Shown: piece by piece, positions 1 through 8,192 of the stretch
Layout: each line of letters begins with the position of its first letter
Numbering within the stretch: position 1 is the first letter of the stretch
Origin: Acetobacteraceae bacterium
GTDB lineage: Bacteria; Pseudomonadota; Alphaproteobacteria; Acetobacterales; Acetobacteraceae
DNA length: 64,000 nucleotides
Assembly (NCBI GenBank): GCA_003506895.1
Contig: DNXO01000051.1
Coordinates: 40,087-104,086 of the forward strand
Reading direction: 5' to 3'
The notes under the pieces: model-generated
Databases searched by the model: none
What the model was told of the DNA's origin: nothing
The model's input: only the letters and a program-made list of their open reading frames with translations
Made by a program: the position numbers and the translations under genes

Positions 1-1353
1 TGGGGCGTGCCGATCGCGGTGTTCGTCGAAAAGCACTCCGGCCAGCCGCTGCGCGATCCAGCCGTGGTCGCCCGCATCACCGATGTCTTCGAAACCGAGG
101 GCGCGGACGCCTGGTATTCCTCCCCCGCGTCGCGCTTCCTGGGGCCGGACTACAACCCGGACGACTTCGAGCAGGTGATGGACATCGTCGATGTGTGGTT
201 CGAATCCGGCTCGACCCACGCCTTCGTGCTGGAAAAGCGCGGCCTGCCCTGGCCGGCCGACCTGTACCTGGAAGGATCGGACCAGCATCGCGGCTGGTTC
301 CATTCCAGTTTGCTGGAGGCTGTCGGCACCCGCGGCGTTGCCCCGTTCAAGGCCGTTCTGACCCATGGTTTCGTCAACGACGAAAAGGGCCGGAAGATGT
401 CGAAGTCGCTGGGCAACACCACCGCCCCGGATGAGGTCTGCGACAAGTACGGCGCCGACATCCTGCGCCTGTGGGTCATGTCGTCCGACACCACCGAAGA
501 CCTGCGCATCGGCCCGGAAATCTTGAAGCAGCAGGCGGAGCTGTATCGCCGCCTGCGCAACACCCTGCGCTGGGTGCTGGGCAGCCTGGATGGCTTCACC
601 GAATCCGAACGCGTGCCGGACGCCGAGATGCCGGAGCTGGAGCGGTGGATCCTGCACCGCCTGACCGAAATCGACGCCAGGTTCCGCGCGGCTGTCCTGT
701 CCTATGACTGGACCGGCGTTTACCCGGACCTGCACAATTTCTGTGCCGTCGACCTGTCGGCCTTCTACTTCGACATCCGCAAGGACGCGATCTACTGCGA
801 CCGCCCCGACAGCATGCGCCGCCGCTCGGCCAGAACCGTGCTGGACCACCTGCACCGGTATCTGTGCACGTGGCTGGCCCCGGTGCTGTGCTTCACGGCC
901 GAGGAAGCCTGGGGCGCCCGCTTCGGCGACGACACCAGCGTGCATCTGGAGCAATTCCAGACTCCGCCCGCCGCGTGGCACGACGACGCCCTGGCCGCGA
1001 AGTGGGAGACGATCCGAACGATCCGGCGCAGAATCACGGTGCCGATCGAAGAGGCGCGCAAGGCCAACATCATCGGGTCCTCGTTGCAAGCCGCTGTCGA
1101 ACTGCCGTTGAACGCGGACCACCAAACATTACTGGATGAAGCTGCATGGTCCGAGATCGCGATCGTCTCCTCCGTACGGATCGTGCCGGGCACGGACGAA
1201 CCCCTGTCGAAGGTCACGCCCGCCTTAGGCGACAAATGCGTCCGTTGCTGGAGAGTGCTGACGGAGGTGGGGTCGAACGCCACCCACCCCGGACTGTGTC
1301 TCCGCTGTCAGGACGCAGTGGAGTCGGGCCTGGTGTGCAAACCAGCGGTATGA
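1..1353 (+). CDS. ileS: Isoleucyl-tRNA synthetase, C-terminal part (5' truncated by window edge)
   Basis: This class I aminoacyl-tRNA synthetase charges tRNA-Ile in the cytoplasm. The frame is open from base 1, so the editing and HIGH-containing N-terminal half lies outside the window. Visible are the end of the Rossmann catalytic domain with the KMSKS loop (bases 394-408), the helical anticodon-binding domain, and a C-terminal zinc ribbon with two Cys-x-x-Cys pairs (CVRC and CLRC) typical of bacterial IleRS. The stop overlaps the start of lspA in an ATGA arrangement, so the two genes are translationally coupled. The ileS-lspA order is common in proteobacteria. Identification is secure. Confidence 0.97.
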   Translation, partial: WGVPIAVFVEKHSGQPLRDPAVVARITDVFETEGADAWYSSPASRFLGPDYNPDDFEQVMDIVDVWFESGSTHAFVLEKRGLPWPADLYLEGSDQHRGWFHSSLLEAVGTRGVAPFKAVLTHGFVNDEKGRKMSKSLGNTTAPDEVCDKYGADILRLWVMSSDTTEDLRIGPEILKQQAELYRRLRNTLRWVLGSLDGFTESERVPDAEMPELERWILHRLTEIDARFRAAVLSYDWTGVYPDLHNFCAVDLSAFYFDIRKDAIYCDRPDSMRRRSARTVLDHLHRYLCTWLAPVLCFTAEEAWGARFGDDTSVHLEQFQTPPAAWHDDALAAKWETIRTIRRRITVPIEEARKANIIGSSLQAAVELPLNADHQTLLDEAAWSEIAIVSSVRIVPGTDEPLSKVTPALGDKCVRCWRVLTEVGSNATHPGLCLRCQDAVESGLVCKPAV

Positions 1354-1865
1354 GCCGCTCGCGTTTCATGCCGCTGGGCATCCTCGCCGCGTTGCTGGTG
1401 CTGATCGCGGATCAGGCCAGCAAGTGGTGGGTGCTGAACGTGCTGGACCTGCCGGACCTGCGGCAGATCGTGCTGCTGCCGGTGCTGAACCTGACCATGG
1501 TGTGGAACCGCGGCGTGACGTTCGGTTTGCTGAACGGGCTTGGGTCCTGGGGGCACGTCGTTCTGGCCGTGGTGGCGCTTGCGGTGGTCGTAGCGCTGGG
1601 ATTCTGGCTGCGGCGGGCGGAGAGCCGGATCATGGCGGTGGCGATTGGGTCGATCGCGGGCGGGGCGGTTGGCAATGTCCTCGACCGGGTGCGGTTTGGG
1701 GGAGTGGTGGATTTCATCCACGCCCATATCGAGACCCGGTGGGGCGATTACTCCTGGTATGTGTTCAATGTGGCCGACGCTGCGATTGTGTGCGGGGTCG
1801 CGGCGCTGATTTTGGAGTCGACGTTCTCGAAGCGGGGGCGGGCGGGGGAGAGGGCTTCGACCTAG
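1350..1865 (+). CDS. lspA: Lipoprotein signal peptidase (signal peptidase II)
   Basis: This inner-membrane aspartic peptidase removes signal peptides from diacylglyceryl-modified prolipoproteins. The 171-residue protein has four hydrophobic helices and the two catalytic-Asp motifs of the family: the first in NVLDRVRFGGVVDF and the second in FNVADAAI. The ATG at 1350 overlaps the ileS stop (ATGA) and gives the usual family length; longer in-frame extensions run through ileS in the wrong frame and are rejected. The protein should act after Lgt in lipoprotein maturation. Confidence 0.96.
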   Translation: MSRSRFMPLGILAALLVLIADQASKWWVLNVLDLPDLRQIVLLPVLNLTMVWNRGVTFGLLNGLGSWGHVVLAVVALAVVVALGFWLRRAESRIMAVAIGSIAGGAVGNVLDRVRFGGVVDFIHAHIETRWGDYSWYVFNVADAAIVCGVAALILESTFSKRGRAGERAST

Positions 1866-2421
1866 GAATCCTGGCTTAATCATGCAGAGCTACTGACGTC
1901 CACAGAAGAGGAGCAGGAGCCCAGCGAGTCATCCCTTCCGCTACTTGGGGGGGGCCAGCTTGAGGCCCCGTATCTCCTGGCGGCCAGCGCATACCGCGGC
2001 GCCAGCCCAGCCAGAACCAAGCCGCACCTCGGGGTCGGCCGGAGTGCTGTTGACTTTATTCCTATTTATATCTACAAATCGTGGCATGCCCGCCCGTTTG
2101 CAGCCGTACCATTCGAACCCCCCGATGGCCCTCTGGCGTGGGACGACAGCCGCCAAGACCGCACCGTATTTCACGCCGGCGTTCGTCGCCGCGTTCCAAA
2201 TGATGCTAATTCGCAACAACCCGGCCATCGCCGAGGGCCCGGTCGCGGCACACGAAATATCCCAAAAACATACCAAAGTCCCATTCCGTGCCTACTGAGG
2301 CATCCGTTAGACGTCCGCATCTGAACCCGTCGGTGCGGACCAACCGGGTAATCGACGGACGCGCGTCATCCCGCGGCCTAAATGTTCACCCGATCGCCTT
2401 GCGCGCGTCCCCGCCCCACAA
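1866..2421. other. Intergenic region with no recognised gene
   Basis: This 556-bp stretch separates lspA from the convergent GMC oxidoreductase gene. Short open frames exist on both strands, but their translations are low-complexity, lack ribosome binding sites and look like nothing I know. A short AT-richer patch lies around 2050-2080. I see no clear terminator hairpin with a T tract, no repeat shared with the rest of the window, and no RNA gene. Confidence 0.5.
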
Positions 2422-4023
2422 TCACCCCCCAGCATCCCCCAAAACCATATCCGCCGCCTTCTCCCCAATCATGATACAGGGCGCATTCGTATTCCCCGAC
2501 GTCAGCGTCGGCATGATGGAGGCATCCGCCACCCGCAGCCCCTGTATCCCGCGCACCCGCAGCCTGGAGTCCACCACCGCCATCGCATCCGACCCCATCT
2601 TGCACGTCCCAACCGGGTGATACGTCGTTTCCCCCGCCCGCCGCACCCAGTCCAGGATCTCATCATCCGTGGTCAGCGCCGCACCGGGCGCGATCTCCGT
2701 CAGCCTGAACGGCGCCATCGCCGGCGCACTCATCACCCGCCGAGCGATGCGGATCGCCGTCGCCGTCAGCTCCGCATCGACGGGCGAGGACAGGAAGTTG
2801 AAGTAGATCGCCGGCGCTCGGGCGGGGTCGGACGACACGATATGGATGTGGCCCTTGCTCTCCGGCCGCATCGGGTGAGCATAGCAGGTCATGCCGGACT
2901 CGCGGGACAGAATCGGCCCCTTCGCCCCGGGTTCGGTCAGCATCGGCACCCAGCCCAGCAGCAGATCCGGCGCCTCCAGCCCGTCACGCGACCGGACGAA
3001 CGCCCGCAGCGGCGCGGCCACCATGCCCAGCATGCCCTTGCCGGTCAGCCCGTATCGCAGCGCCTGCCCAACCAGCCCCAGCCCGCGCCCCTTGTCGTTG
3101 TAGGTCACGCCCTTCGCGCCCACCAGCCAACGGGTGCGCGGCGCATAGTGGTCGCGCAGGTTCTCACCCACGCCGGGCAGCGCGTGCCGCACCGGTATCC
3201 CCAGCGCCGCCAGCCGGTCGGGCTGGCCGATGCCCGACAACTCCAGCAATTGCGGCGAGTTGACCGACCCGGCGCTGATCACCACCTCTTTCCCCGCAGC
3301 GGATTCATAAACCGAACCGCCGACGGAGTAACGAACGCCGGTGCAGCGCGTGCCGTCCAGCGTCACGCCCAGGGTCAGCGCGTTGGGTTGAATATGCAGG
3401 TTGGGGCGCTTGCGGATCGGCGTCAGGTAGCAGGCGGCGGTGCTCATCCGCCGGCCTTGGGCGATGGTCGCCTGGCTCATGGCGATCCCGTCCTGTTGGG
3501 CGCCGTTGTAGTCGGGGTTGTGACGGATGCCGACCTGCTCCGCCGCCCGTATCAGCGCGGCGCACAGTTCGGTGGGTTCAGGGTTGGTGACGCGCAGCGG
3601 GCCTTCGCGGCCGCGGAACGTGTCGTCGCCGCCGCCTTCGTAGCGTTCCATGCGCTTGAAGAACGGCAGGACGTCTTCGTAGCTCCATCCCTGGTTGCCC
3701 ATTTGCGCCCAGGTGTCGAAGTCCTGCGCCTGCCCGCGCACGAACGCCAAGCCATTGATGGAGCTGGACCCGCCGAGCATCTTGCCGCGTGGAACGGGGA
3801 TGGAGCGCCCGTTGGTGGCCGGTTCGGGTTCGGCGCTGTACAGCCAGTTGGCGGCGGGGTTGTTGATCAGCTTGGCGAACCCGATGGGGACTCGCGACCA
3901 CGGATGGCTGGCGGGGCCGGCTTCCAGCAGCAGGACTTGGTTGCGCGGGTCGGCCGAAAGCCGGTTGGCAACGACCGCGCCGGCCGATCCGGCGCCGACA
4001 ACGATGTAGTCATAGGTTTTCAT
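2422..4023 (-). CDS. GMC family FAD-dependent oxidoreductase (choline/alcohol dehydrogenase-like)
   Basis: This flavoprotein of the glucose-methanol-choline family oxidises an alcohol; the exact substrate cannot be read from the sequence. The 533-residue protein begins with the FAD-binding Rossmann motif VVGAGSAGAVVANRL followed by the acidic LLLEAG segment. It has the GMC signature around GGSSSINGLAFVRG and ends with the catalytic His region (TYHPVGTCKMG) and the Asn region (SGNTNAPCIMIGEKAAD). I start it at the ATG immediately before KTYDYIVVGAG. The frame stays open further upstream, but that extension reads through the neighbouring tRNA-Met and is not coding. There is no signal peptide, so it is probably cytoplasmic or membrane-associated. 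It stands alone with no co-transcribed partner. Confidence 0.9.
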   Translation of the reverse strand: MKTYDYIVVGAGSAGAVVANRLSADPRNQVLLLEAGPASHPWSRVPIGFAKLINNPAANWLYSAEPEPATNGRSIPVPRGKMLGGSSSINGLAFVRGQAQDFDTWAQMGNQGWSYEDVLPFFKRMERYEGGGDDTFRGREGPLRVTNPEPTELCAALIRAAEQVGIRHNPDYNGAQQDGIAMSQATIAQGRRMSTAACYLTPIRKRPNLHIQPNALTLGVTLDGTRCTGVRYSVGGSVYESAAGKEVVISAGSVNSPQLLELSGIGQPDRLAALGIPVRHALPGVGENLRDHYAPRTRWLVGAKGVTYNDKGRGLGLVGQALRYGLTGKGMLGMVAAPLRAFVRSRDGLEAPDLLLGWVPMLTEPGAKGPILSRESGMTCYAHPMRPESKGHIHIVSSDPARAPAIYFNFLSSPVDAELTATAIRIARRVMSAPAMAPFRLTEIAPGAALTTDDEILDWVRRAGETTYHPVGTCKMGSDAMAVVDSRLRVRGIQGLRVADASIMPTLTSGNTNAPCIMIGEKAADMVLGDAGG

Positions 4024-4112
4024 TCTGGTGACGTTCCCCGGCATGGCTTGTTGAGGCCACCGAAACACATTCCGCGACGGAACGAAAGGGAGGCGGGCCA
4101 TGCTGGGAAAAG

Positions 4113-4187
4113 TGGTAGCGGCGGGCGGATTTGAACCACCGACCAAGGGATTATGATTCCCCTGCTCTACCGCTGAGCTACGCCGCC
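4113..4187 (-). tRNA. tRNA-Met (CAT), elongator type
   Basis: Read on the minus strand, the 75 bases fold into a complete cloverleaf. The acceptor stem is GGCGGCG paired with CGCCGCT, the D arm contains GCTCAGCGGTAGAGC, the anticodon loop ATCATAA carries CAT, and the T arm is GGTGG-TTCAAAT-CCGCC. A 3' ACCA end is encoded. A regular paired first base pair (G-U here) and the absence of the three-GC anticodon stem argue for elongator rather than initiator tRNA. CAT could also be tRNA-Ile2 (lysidine-modified), which the sequence alone cannot exclude. Confidence 0.93.
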
Positions 4188-4211
4188 ACACCGGGAGGCG
4201 GCGAAATACCC

Positions 4212-4994
4212 CTACGCCAGCCGCACGTCAACCAGCTTCCGCACACCCAGCAGACGAACCAGCGTCCCATCGTCCGCCTGACCGGTCACCGCCTCGGGTC
4301 GCCAGTGCCGTTGGAAGGCGCGCAGCACGGAAGACAGCGCCGGATCCAGCGCGCCTTCGGGGGCGACGTGATAGCCGATCTGCGCCAAGGCTGCCCGCAC
4401 GGGGCGCAGAGTCACCGCATCCCGGATCGCGCCCCCGGTGCCGATGTCGGGCGAATCCTCCGGCCACAGGCCGACTCCGTTGGCGGCCAGGGCTTCCCAG
4501 TCGAACCGTTCGCCGGGGTCTTCTTTACGATCCGGGGCCACGTCACTGTGCCCGACCACGTTGCGCGCCGGGATGGGATGTCGCGAGAGAACCGCCAGAC
4601 ACAGGTCGCAGACAGCCGCCATCTGAAGCGCGGGGAAGTCCCGATAGCCCCATTCATGCCCCGGATTGACGATCTCGATCCCGATGGACCGGGCGTTGAG
4701 GGCCGAGTGGCCGCGCCAGTGGGAAATGCCGGCGTGCCATGCCCGCCGGTCCTCCGGCACCAGGCGAAACACCGTGCCATCCTCGTCCACCACGTAGTGC
4801 GACGACACCGCCGCCTCGGGGTCGCGCAGCCGCTCGAGCGCGGCTCGGGCGGATTGCATGCCGGTATAGTGCAGGATCAGCATGTCCACCGGCACCCCAC
4901 GTTCGTCGTGGTTCGGGCTCGGTAGATCCAGGATCGGCAGGGCAGGGCGGTCCGAGGCCGGCGGCGGCACGATCCGCAGCCAGGGTCGGCTCAC
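4212..4994 (-). CDS. N-acetylmuramoyl-L-alanine amidase with peptidoglycan-binding domain (AmpD/AmiD type)
   Basis: This zinc amidase cleaves the bond between N-acetylmuramic acid (or anhydro-MurNAc) and L-alanine in cell-wall fragments. It has 260 residues. The Amidase_2 fold spans roughly residues 35-170, with predicted zinc ligands His42 (LHYTG), His149 (VVGHSDV) and Asp159 (KEDPGE), and the general acid Glu107 in the GIEIVNPG motif. This spacing matches AmpD. Residues about 195-250 resemble a peptidoglycan-binding (PG_binding_1) helical domain. No signal peptide is visible, which favours a cytoplasmic recycling role, although AmiD-like lipoproteins share the domain order. The start overlaps the stop of the upstream DjlA-like gene (ATGA), so they form a two-gene unit. 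Confidence 0.88.
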   Translation of the reverse strand: MSRPWLRIVPPPASDRPALPILDLPSPNHDERGVPVDMLILHYTGMQSARAALERLRDPEAAVSSHYVVDEDGTVFRLVPEDRRAWHAGISHWRGHSALNARSIGIEIVNPGHEWGYRDFPALQMAAVCDLCLAVLSRHPIPARNVVGHSDVAPDRKEDPGERFDWEALAANGVGLWPEDSPDIGTGGAIRDAVTLRPVRAALAQIGYHVAPEGALDPALSSVLRAFQRHWRPEAVTGQADDGTLVRLLGVRKLVDVRLA

Positions 4995-5773
4995 AGCCCA
5001 CGCTCCCGCTTGATGCGGTCCCAGGCGGCATTGATGCGCGCAACCTTGTCGCCGGCTCGGGCGATGAAGTCCGCCGGCACGCCGCGGGAGGCCAGACTGT
5101 CGGGGTGATTCTCCCGCATCAGCCGCTTCCAGGTCGTGCGCAGTTCCTCGCCGCTGGCCGAGCGGGTGAGGCCAAGTTCAAGATACGGATCATCGGCATC
5201 GACTTCCATCGGCCGGCGCGGGGTTTCGCCGAACGCGCGATCCCACGAGACCTGATCCAGCCCCAGCCGCCGATGCACCCGCCGCAGGTACTCATGCTCG
5301 CGCGCGTTCAGCGGCCCGTCCGCTCGGGCGATGTTGAACAAGGAGTTCAACACCTGCTCCAGCACACCGCGATTATCGGCGAACGCCTCGGCCAGTTGCG
5401 CCGCGTATGGCTCGAACGAATCCGAACTGTCGCGCGCCTGATCGAACAGCCGTCCGATGCCGGGGGCCGAGGCGGGGGGGATGCGGAAATTGCGCTTGAA
5501 CGCGTCAATCTCCAACCGAGTCACGGCGCCGTCGCATTTGGCCAGTTTCGCGGCCAGCACCGTGACGGTGATGGCGAACACCTCTTCGCGCCGGCCGAAC
5601 ATGCCAGCCACGCGGGCGGGGTTCGGCACGGCGTTCTGCATGAACGGCAGCCGGACGTTCTCCATCGACCCGGAATCGGCGGCATGCCCCAGCGCCGCTC
5701 CAATGACCGCGCCATAGGGGCCGCCGACGAAGAAGCCGGCGGTGCCGCCAATGATCTTGCCCCAATATCCCAT
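4991..5773 (-). CDS. DjlA-like co-chaperone (TerB-like plus C-terminal J domain)
   Basis: This is a predicted membrane-anchored DnaK co-chaperone. The 260-residue protein starts with a glycine-rich hydrophobic segment (about residues 5-30) resembling the DjlA membrane anchor. Residues 60-170 form a helical TerB-type domain, and residues about 193-260 are a J domain with the HPD tripeptide at 223-225 that stimulates DnaK ATPase. Length and domain order match DjlA of E. coli (about 270 residues). It is coupled to the downstream amidase gene by an ATGA overlap, so chaperone and cell-wall recycling enzyme are expressed together. Confidence 0.88.
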   Translation of the reverse strand: MGYWGKIIGGTAGFFVGGPYGAVIGAALGHAADSGSMENVRLPFMQNAVPNPARVAGMFGRREEVFAITVTVLAAKLAKCDGAVTRLEIDAFKRNFRIPPASAPGIGRLFDQARDSSDSFEPYAAQLAEAFADNRGVLEQVLNSLFNIARADGPLNAREHEYLRRVHRRLGLDQVSWDRAFGETPRRPMEVDADDPYLELGLTRSASGEELRTTWKRLMRENHPDSLASRGVPADFIARAGDKVARINAAWDRIKRERGL

Positions 5774-5820
5774 AGGCGAACGATATCACGTTGAACCGGA
5801 TAGGAGCAAAGCACGAACAT

Positions 5821-6354
5821 TTAAGCGTTCAGTAAGCTCGGATCCTTCAGTGACGTGTCCTGTCCGACAACCGGATCGGCGATCGCTGCTTCCAGACTCA
5901 GCGCGCCTTTCCATTCATGGGCCGGACGAGCGGCCTCGCCACGGCCGATCTGGTCGATGCCCCAGTAGATCTCCAGCCGGTGGTTATCCGGGTCGCGGAA
6001 CTCCACCGCGATCTGCACGCCCGCGCGTCGGCGGCCGTCGAAGTCGATTTCCACATTGTGCTGGCGCAGATGCGCGCGGGCCTTCACCACGTCATCCAGC
6101 GTCGGGACCTCGAACGCAATATGATGCAGTCCGGCGCCAGATGGGTTCTTCTCCGAGGCTTTGAATAGCGCGATGCCGTGATGGTCGCGGTTGCAGCGCA
6201 GGAACGCAGCGCCGCCGGGCATCATGTCGTCCTGGTATTCGTCGGAAATCTCGAACCCGAGCACGTCCTTGTAGAACTGAACTGAACGCGCGATATCCGC
6301 GACATTCAGGGCGACATGGCCGATCTTGCCGAGTTGGAACGGTGGTGCGCTCAT
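5821..6354 (-). CDS. VOC family (glyoxalase/dioxygenase fold) protein
   Basis: The 177-residue protein has the vicinal-oxygen-chelate beta-alpha-beta-beta-beta repeats. The N-terminal GHVALNVADIARSVQFYKDV segment and the later GLHHIAFEV and DPDNHRLEIYW segments hold the usual metal ligands (His, His, Glu). Families with this fold include glyoxalase I, extradiol dioxygenases and fosfomycin-type resistance proteins; the sequence does not pin one down. The start at 6354 is supported by a strong AGGAGG ribosome binding site about 8 bases upstream; the frame is open further 5' but that part is antisense to the divergent gene. It is divergently transcribed from the DUF1445/DUF4392 pair and could share a control region with it. 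Confidence 0.85.
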   Translation of the reverse strand: MSAPPFQLGKIGHVALNVADIARSVQFYKDVLGFEISDEYQDDMMPGGAAFLRCNRDHHGIALFKASEKNPSGAGLHHIAFEVPTLDDVVKARAHLRQHNVEIDFDGRRRAGVQIAVEFRDPDNHRLEIYWGIDQIGRGEAARPAHEWKGALSLEAAIADPVVGQDTSLKDPSLLNA

Positions 6355-6426
6355 TTGTGATTCCTCCTGTTGCGCGCTTATACCACGGGTTCTAGCCTGA
6401 TCGCGACCAGTGACGAGGGCCGCGAG

Positions 6427-7227
6427 ATGAACGCCATTTCCGATATGCGAGGCAACGCCGGGGAGCGTGAGAGACTGCGCATCCGTACCGGAGCGTTTAC
6501 CGGCCCGACCTCGGGTCTGGCGCCCGGCAATGTGCAGGCCAATCTGGTGATCCTTCCGAAGGCGCTGGCTGGCGATTTCCTGCGCTTCGCCGTTGCCAAC
6601 CCGAAACCGTGCCCGATCCTGGCGGTGTCCGAACCGGGCGATCCGCATTTCCCCACCTTGGGGGCCGAGCTGGATATCCGCACCGACATCCCGCGCTACC
6701 GGGTCTGGCGGAACGGGGAATTGGTCGCCGAACCGACCGATGTCCGCGACGTGTGGCGCGACGATTTGGTCAGCTTCGCGATCGGCTGCTCGTTTTCCTT
6801 CGAGGAAGCACTGGTCGAAGACGGCATCGAGGTTCGCCACATTTCTTGCGGGTCCAATGTCCCGATGTACCGGACCAACATTCCGTGCGTGTCGGCCGGG
6901 GTGTTCAACGGCCCTCTGGTGGTGTCGATGCGGCCACTGAAGCCAGCGGACGCGATCCGGGCGGTGCAGATAACGTCGCGGTTTCCGTCCGTGCATGGCG
7001 CGCCGGTGCATCTTGGGCTGCCGGCGTCGATCGGCATCGCGGACATCGGAAAGCCGGACTACGGCGATGCCGTGCCGATCGCGGCTGATGAGATTCCGGT
7101 GTTCTGGGCCTGTGGCGTGACGCCGCAAGCGGTGATCGCACAGGTGAAGCCGGAGTTCTGCATCACCCACGCGCCGGGCAGCATGCTGATCACTGACCTG
7201 CGGAATACCTCGCTGTCGGTTCTGTAG
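6427..7227 (+). CDS. DUF1445 (UPF0317/YcsI-type) protein, D-glutamate cyclase-like N-terminal module
   Basis: The 266-residue protein matches the UPF0317 hydro-lyase family: the N-terminal RIRTGAFTGPTSGLAPGNVQ segment, the PCPILAV region and the Cys-containing GCSFSFEEAL and CVSAGVFNGPLVVSMRP segments are typical. Mammalian D-glutamate cyclase, which converts D-glutamate to 5-oxo-D-proline, carries this domain fused to a DUF4392 domain; here the next gene supplies DUF4392 separately, 8 bases downstream. Function as one half of a two-gene cyclase is inference. Start: ATG at 6427 gives a normal family length, and an in-frame ATG at 6445 is an alternative; neither has a strong ribosome binding site. 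Confidence 0.85.
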   Translation: MNAISDMRGNAGERERLRIRTGAFTGPTSGLAPGNVQANLVILPKALAGDFLRFAVANPKPCPILAVSEPGDPHFPTLGAELDIRTDIPRYRVWRNGELVAEPTDVRDVWRDDLVSFAIGCSFSFEEALVEDGIEVRHISCGSNVPMYRTNIPCVSAGVFNGPLVVSMRPLKPADAIRAVQITSRFPSVHGAPVHLGLPASIGIADIGKPDYGDAVPIAADEIPVFWACGVTPQAVIAQVKPEFCITHAPGSMLITDLRNTSLSVL

Positions 7228-7235
7228 CTGCTGGC

Positions 7236-8192
7236 GTGACTACAAATCATGGCTCCACGTCGCCAGAGGCGCTGACCGACCGTATCGAAACGGCGATCCA
7301 CCAGAACGTCGGCCGAGGGATGGACGCTGTCTTCCAGGCAACGGCCGGCGGCCTGTGGCGGGCAACGGCAGCGCTTGCCGCATCGTCCCGGCCGAAAATC
7401 GGCCTGATCACCGGCTTCTTCGTCCCCGGTGCCGATCCGCCGGCGGCCGAGACCGACGGACCGGCCGGCGCGGCCCTTCTGGCATTGGGCTTTCGCCGAT
7501 CGGGATTGCAGTGCCGCCTGGCCACCGACACAATTTGTGCCTCCGCTTGCCGGGCGGCCATGGTTGCGGCGGGCGTGCCGGACGTGCTGATCGATACCGC
7601 CGAACCGGGCCGGTCCGTCGGCGGGATCATCGACCTCTGGCGCCAGGACGGCATCGATTGGGTGATCTCGATCGAGCGATGCGGCCCGGCCGCCGATGGT
7701 CGATCCTACAACATGCGCGGTTCGGATATTTCAGCGTATGCCGCGCCTCTGGACCGGTTGTTCACCGCCGGTCCCTGGCGCACAATCGCTATTGGTGACG
7801 GCGGCAATGAGGTCGGTATGGGCCGCGTGCCTCGGTCCTTGATCGCTGGGCACGTCCCTTCGGGGGAGGCGATCGGCTGCGTGGTGCCGGCCGACTTTCT
7901 GATTACCGCCGGGGTATCGCACTGGGGCGCTTATGCGGTGCTGGCTGCGTTGGCACTCCAGCGGCCGGAATGGCGCACGGCGATGGTCGCTGGTCTGGAG
8001 CCTGCACTGGACCGCGCCGTGGTCGAAGCGATGGTGCGCGATGGTCCCGCCGTGGACGGGGTTTCGTTACGGCGGGAGGCGACCATCGACGCGCTGGGGA
8101 TGGAGACTCACCAGCGGGTTTTGGCCGCCGTTCGCGAACTTATACCCGCGCCTGGAACGGCCGCCCCAGCATCGCCGGCCGGTGCAGCCTGA
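7236..8192 (+). CDS. DUF4392 protein, D-glutamate cyclase-like C-terminal module
   Basis: The 318-residue protein resembles the DUF4392 half of mammalian D-glutamate cyclase: the N-terminal NVGRGMD segment, a glycine-rich KIGLITGFFVPGADPPAAETDGP stretch split over residues 50-75, the ERCGPAADGRSYNMRG segment, and IGDGGNEVGMG. It is translated from a GTG 8 bases after the DUF1445 stop, so the two are almost certainly co-expressed. The pair could detoxify or salvage D-glutamate, or act on a related acid; that is inferred from the fused eukaryotic homologue. Its 3' end overlaps the convergent ABC permease gene by 53 bp. Confidence 0.82.
   Translation: MTTNHGSTSPEALTDRIETAIHQNVGRGMDAVFQATAGGLWRATAALAASSRPKIGLITGFFVPGADPPAAETDGPAGAALLALGFRRSGLQCRLATDTICASACRAAMVAAGVPDVLIDTAEPGRSVGGIIDLWRQDGIDWVISIERCGPAADGRSYNMRGSDISAYAAPLDRLFTAGPWRTIAIGDGGNEVGMGRVPRSLIAGHVPSGEAIGCVVPADFLITAGVSHWGAYAVLAALALQRPEWRTAMVAGLEPALDRAVVEAMVRDGPAVDGVSLRREATIDALGMETHQRVLAAVRELIPAPGTAAPASPAGAA

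Noticed and set aside
1941..2298. Small overlapping frames in the gap after lspA
   Set aside because: No ribosome binding sites, no family resemblance, both strands equally open; consistent with GC-rich non-coding DNA.
2617..4134. Long 505-codon plus-strand frame antisense to the GMC oxidoreductase gene
   Set aside because: Arg/Pro/Gly-rich low-information translation with no family motif; a codon-bias shadow of the real minus-strand gene.
4024..4191. N-terminal extension of the GMC oxidoreductase frame
   Set aside because: It would translate through the tRNA-Met gene; the family N terminus begins at the ATG at 4023.
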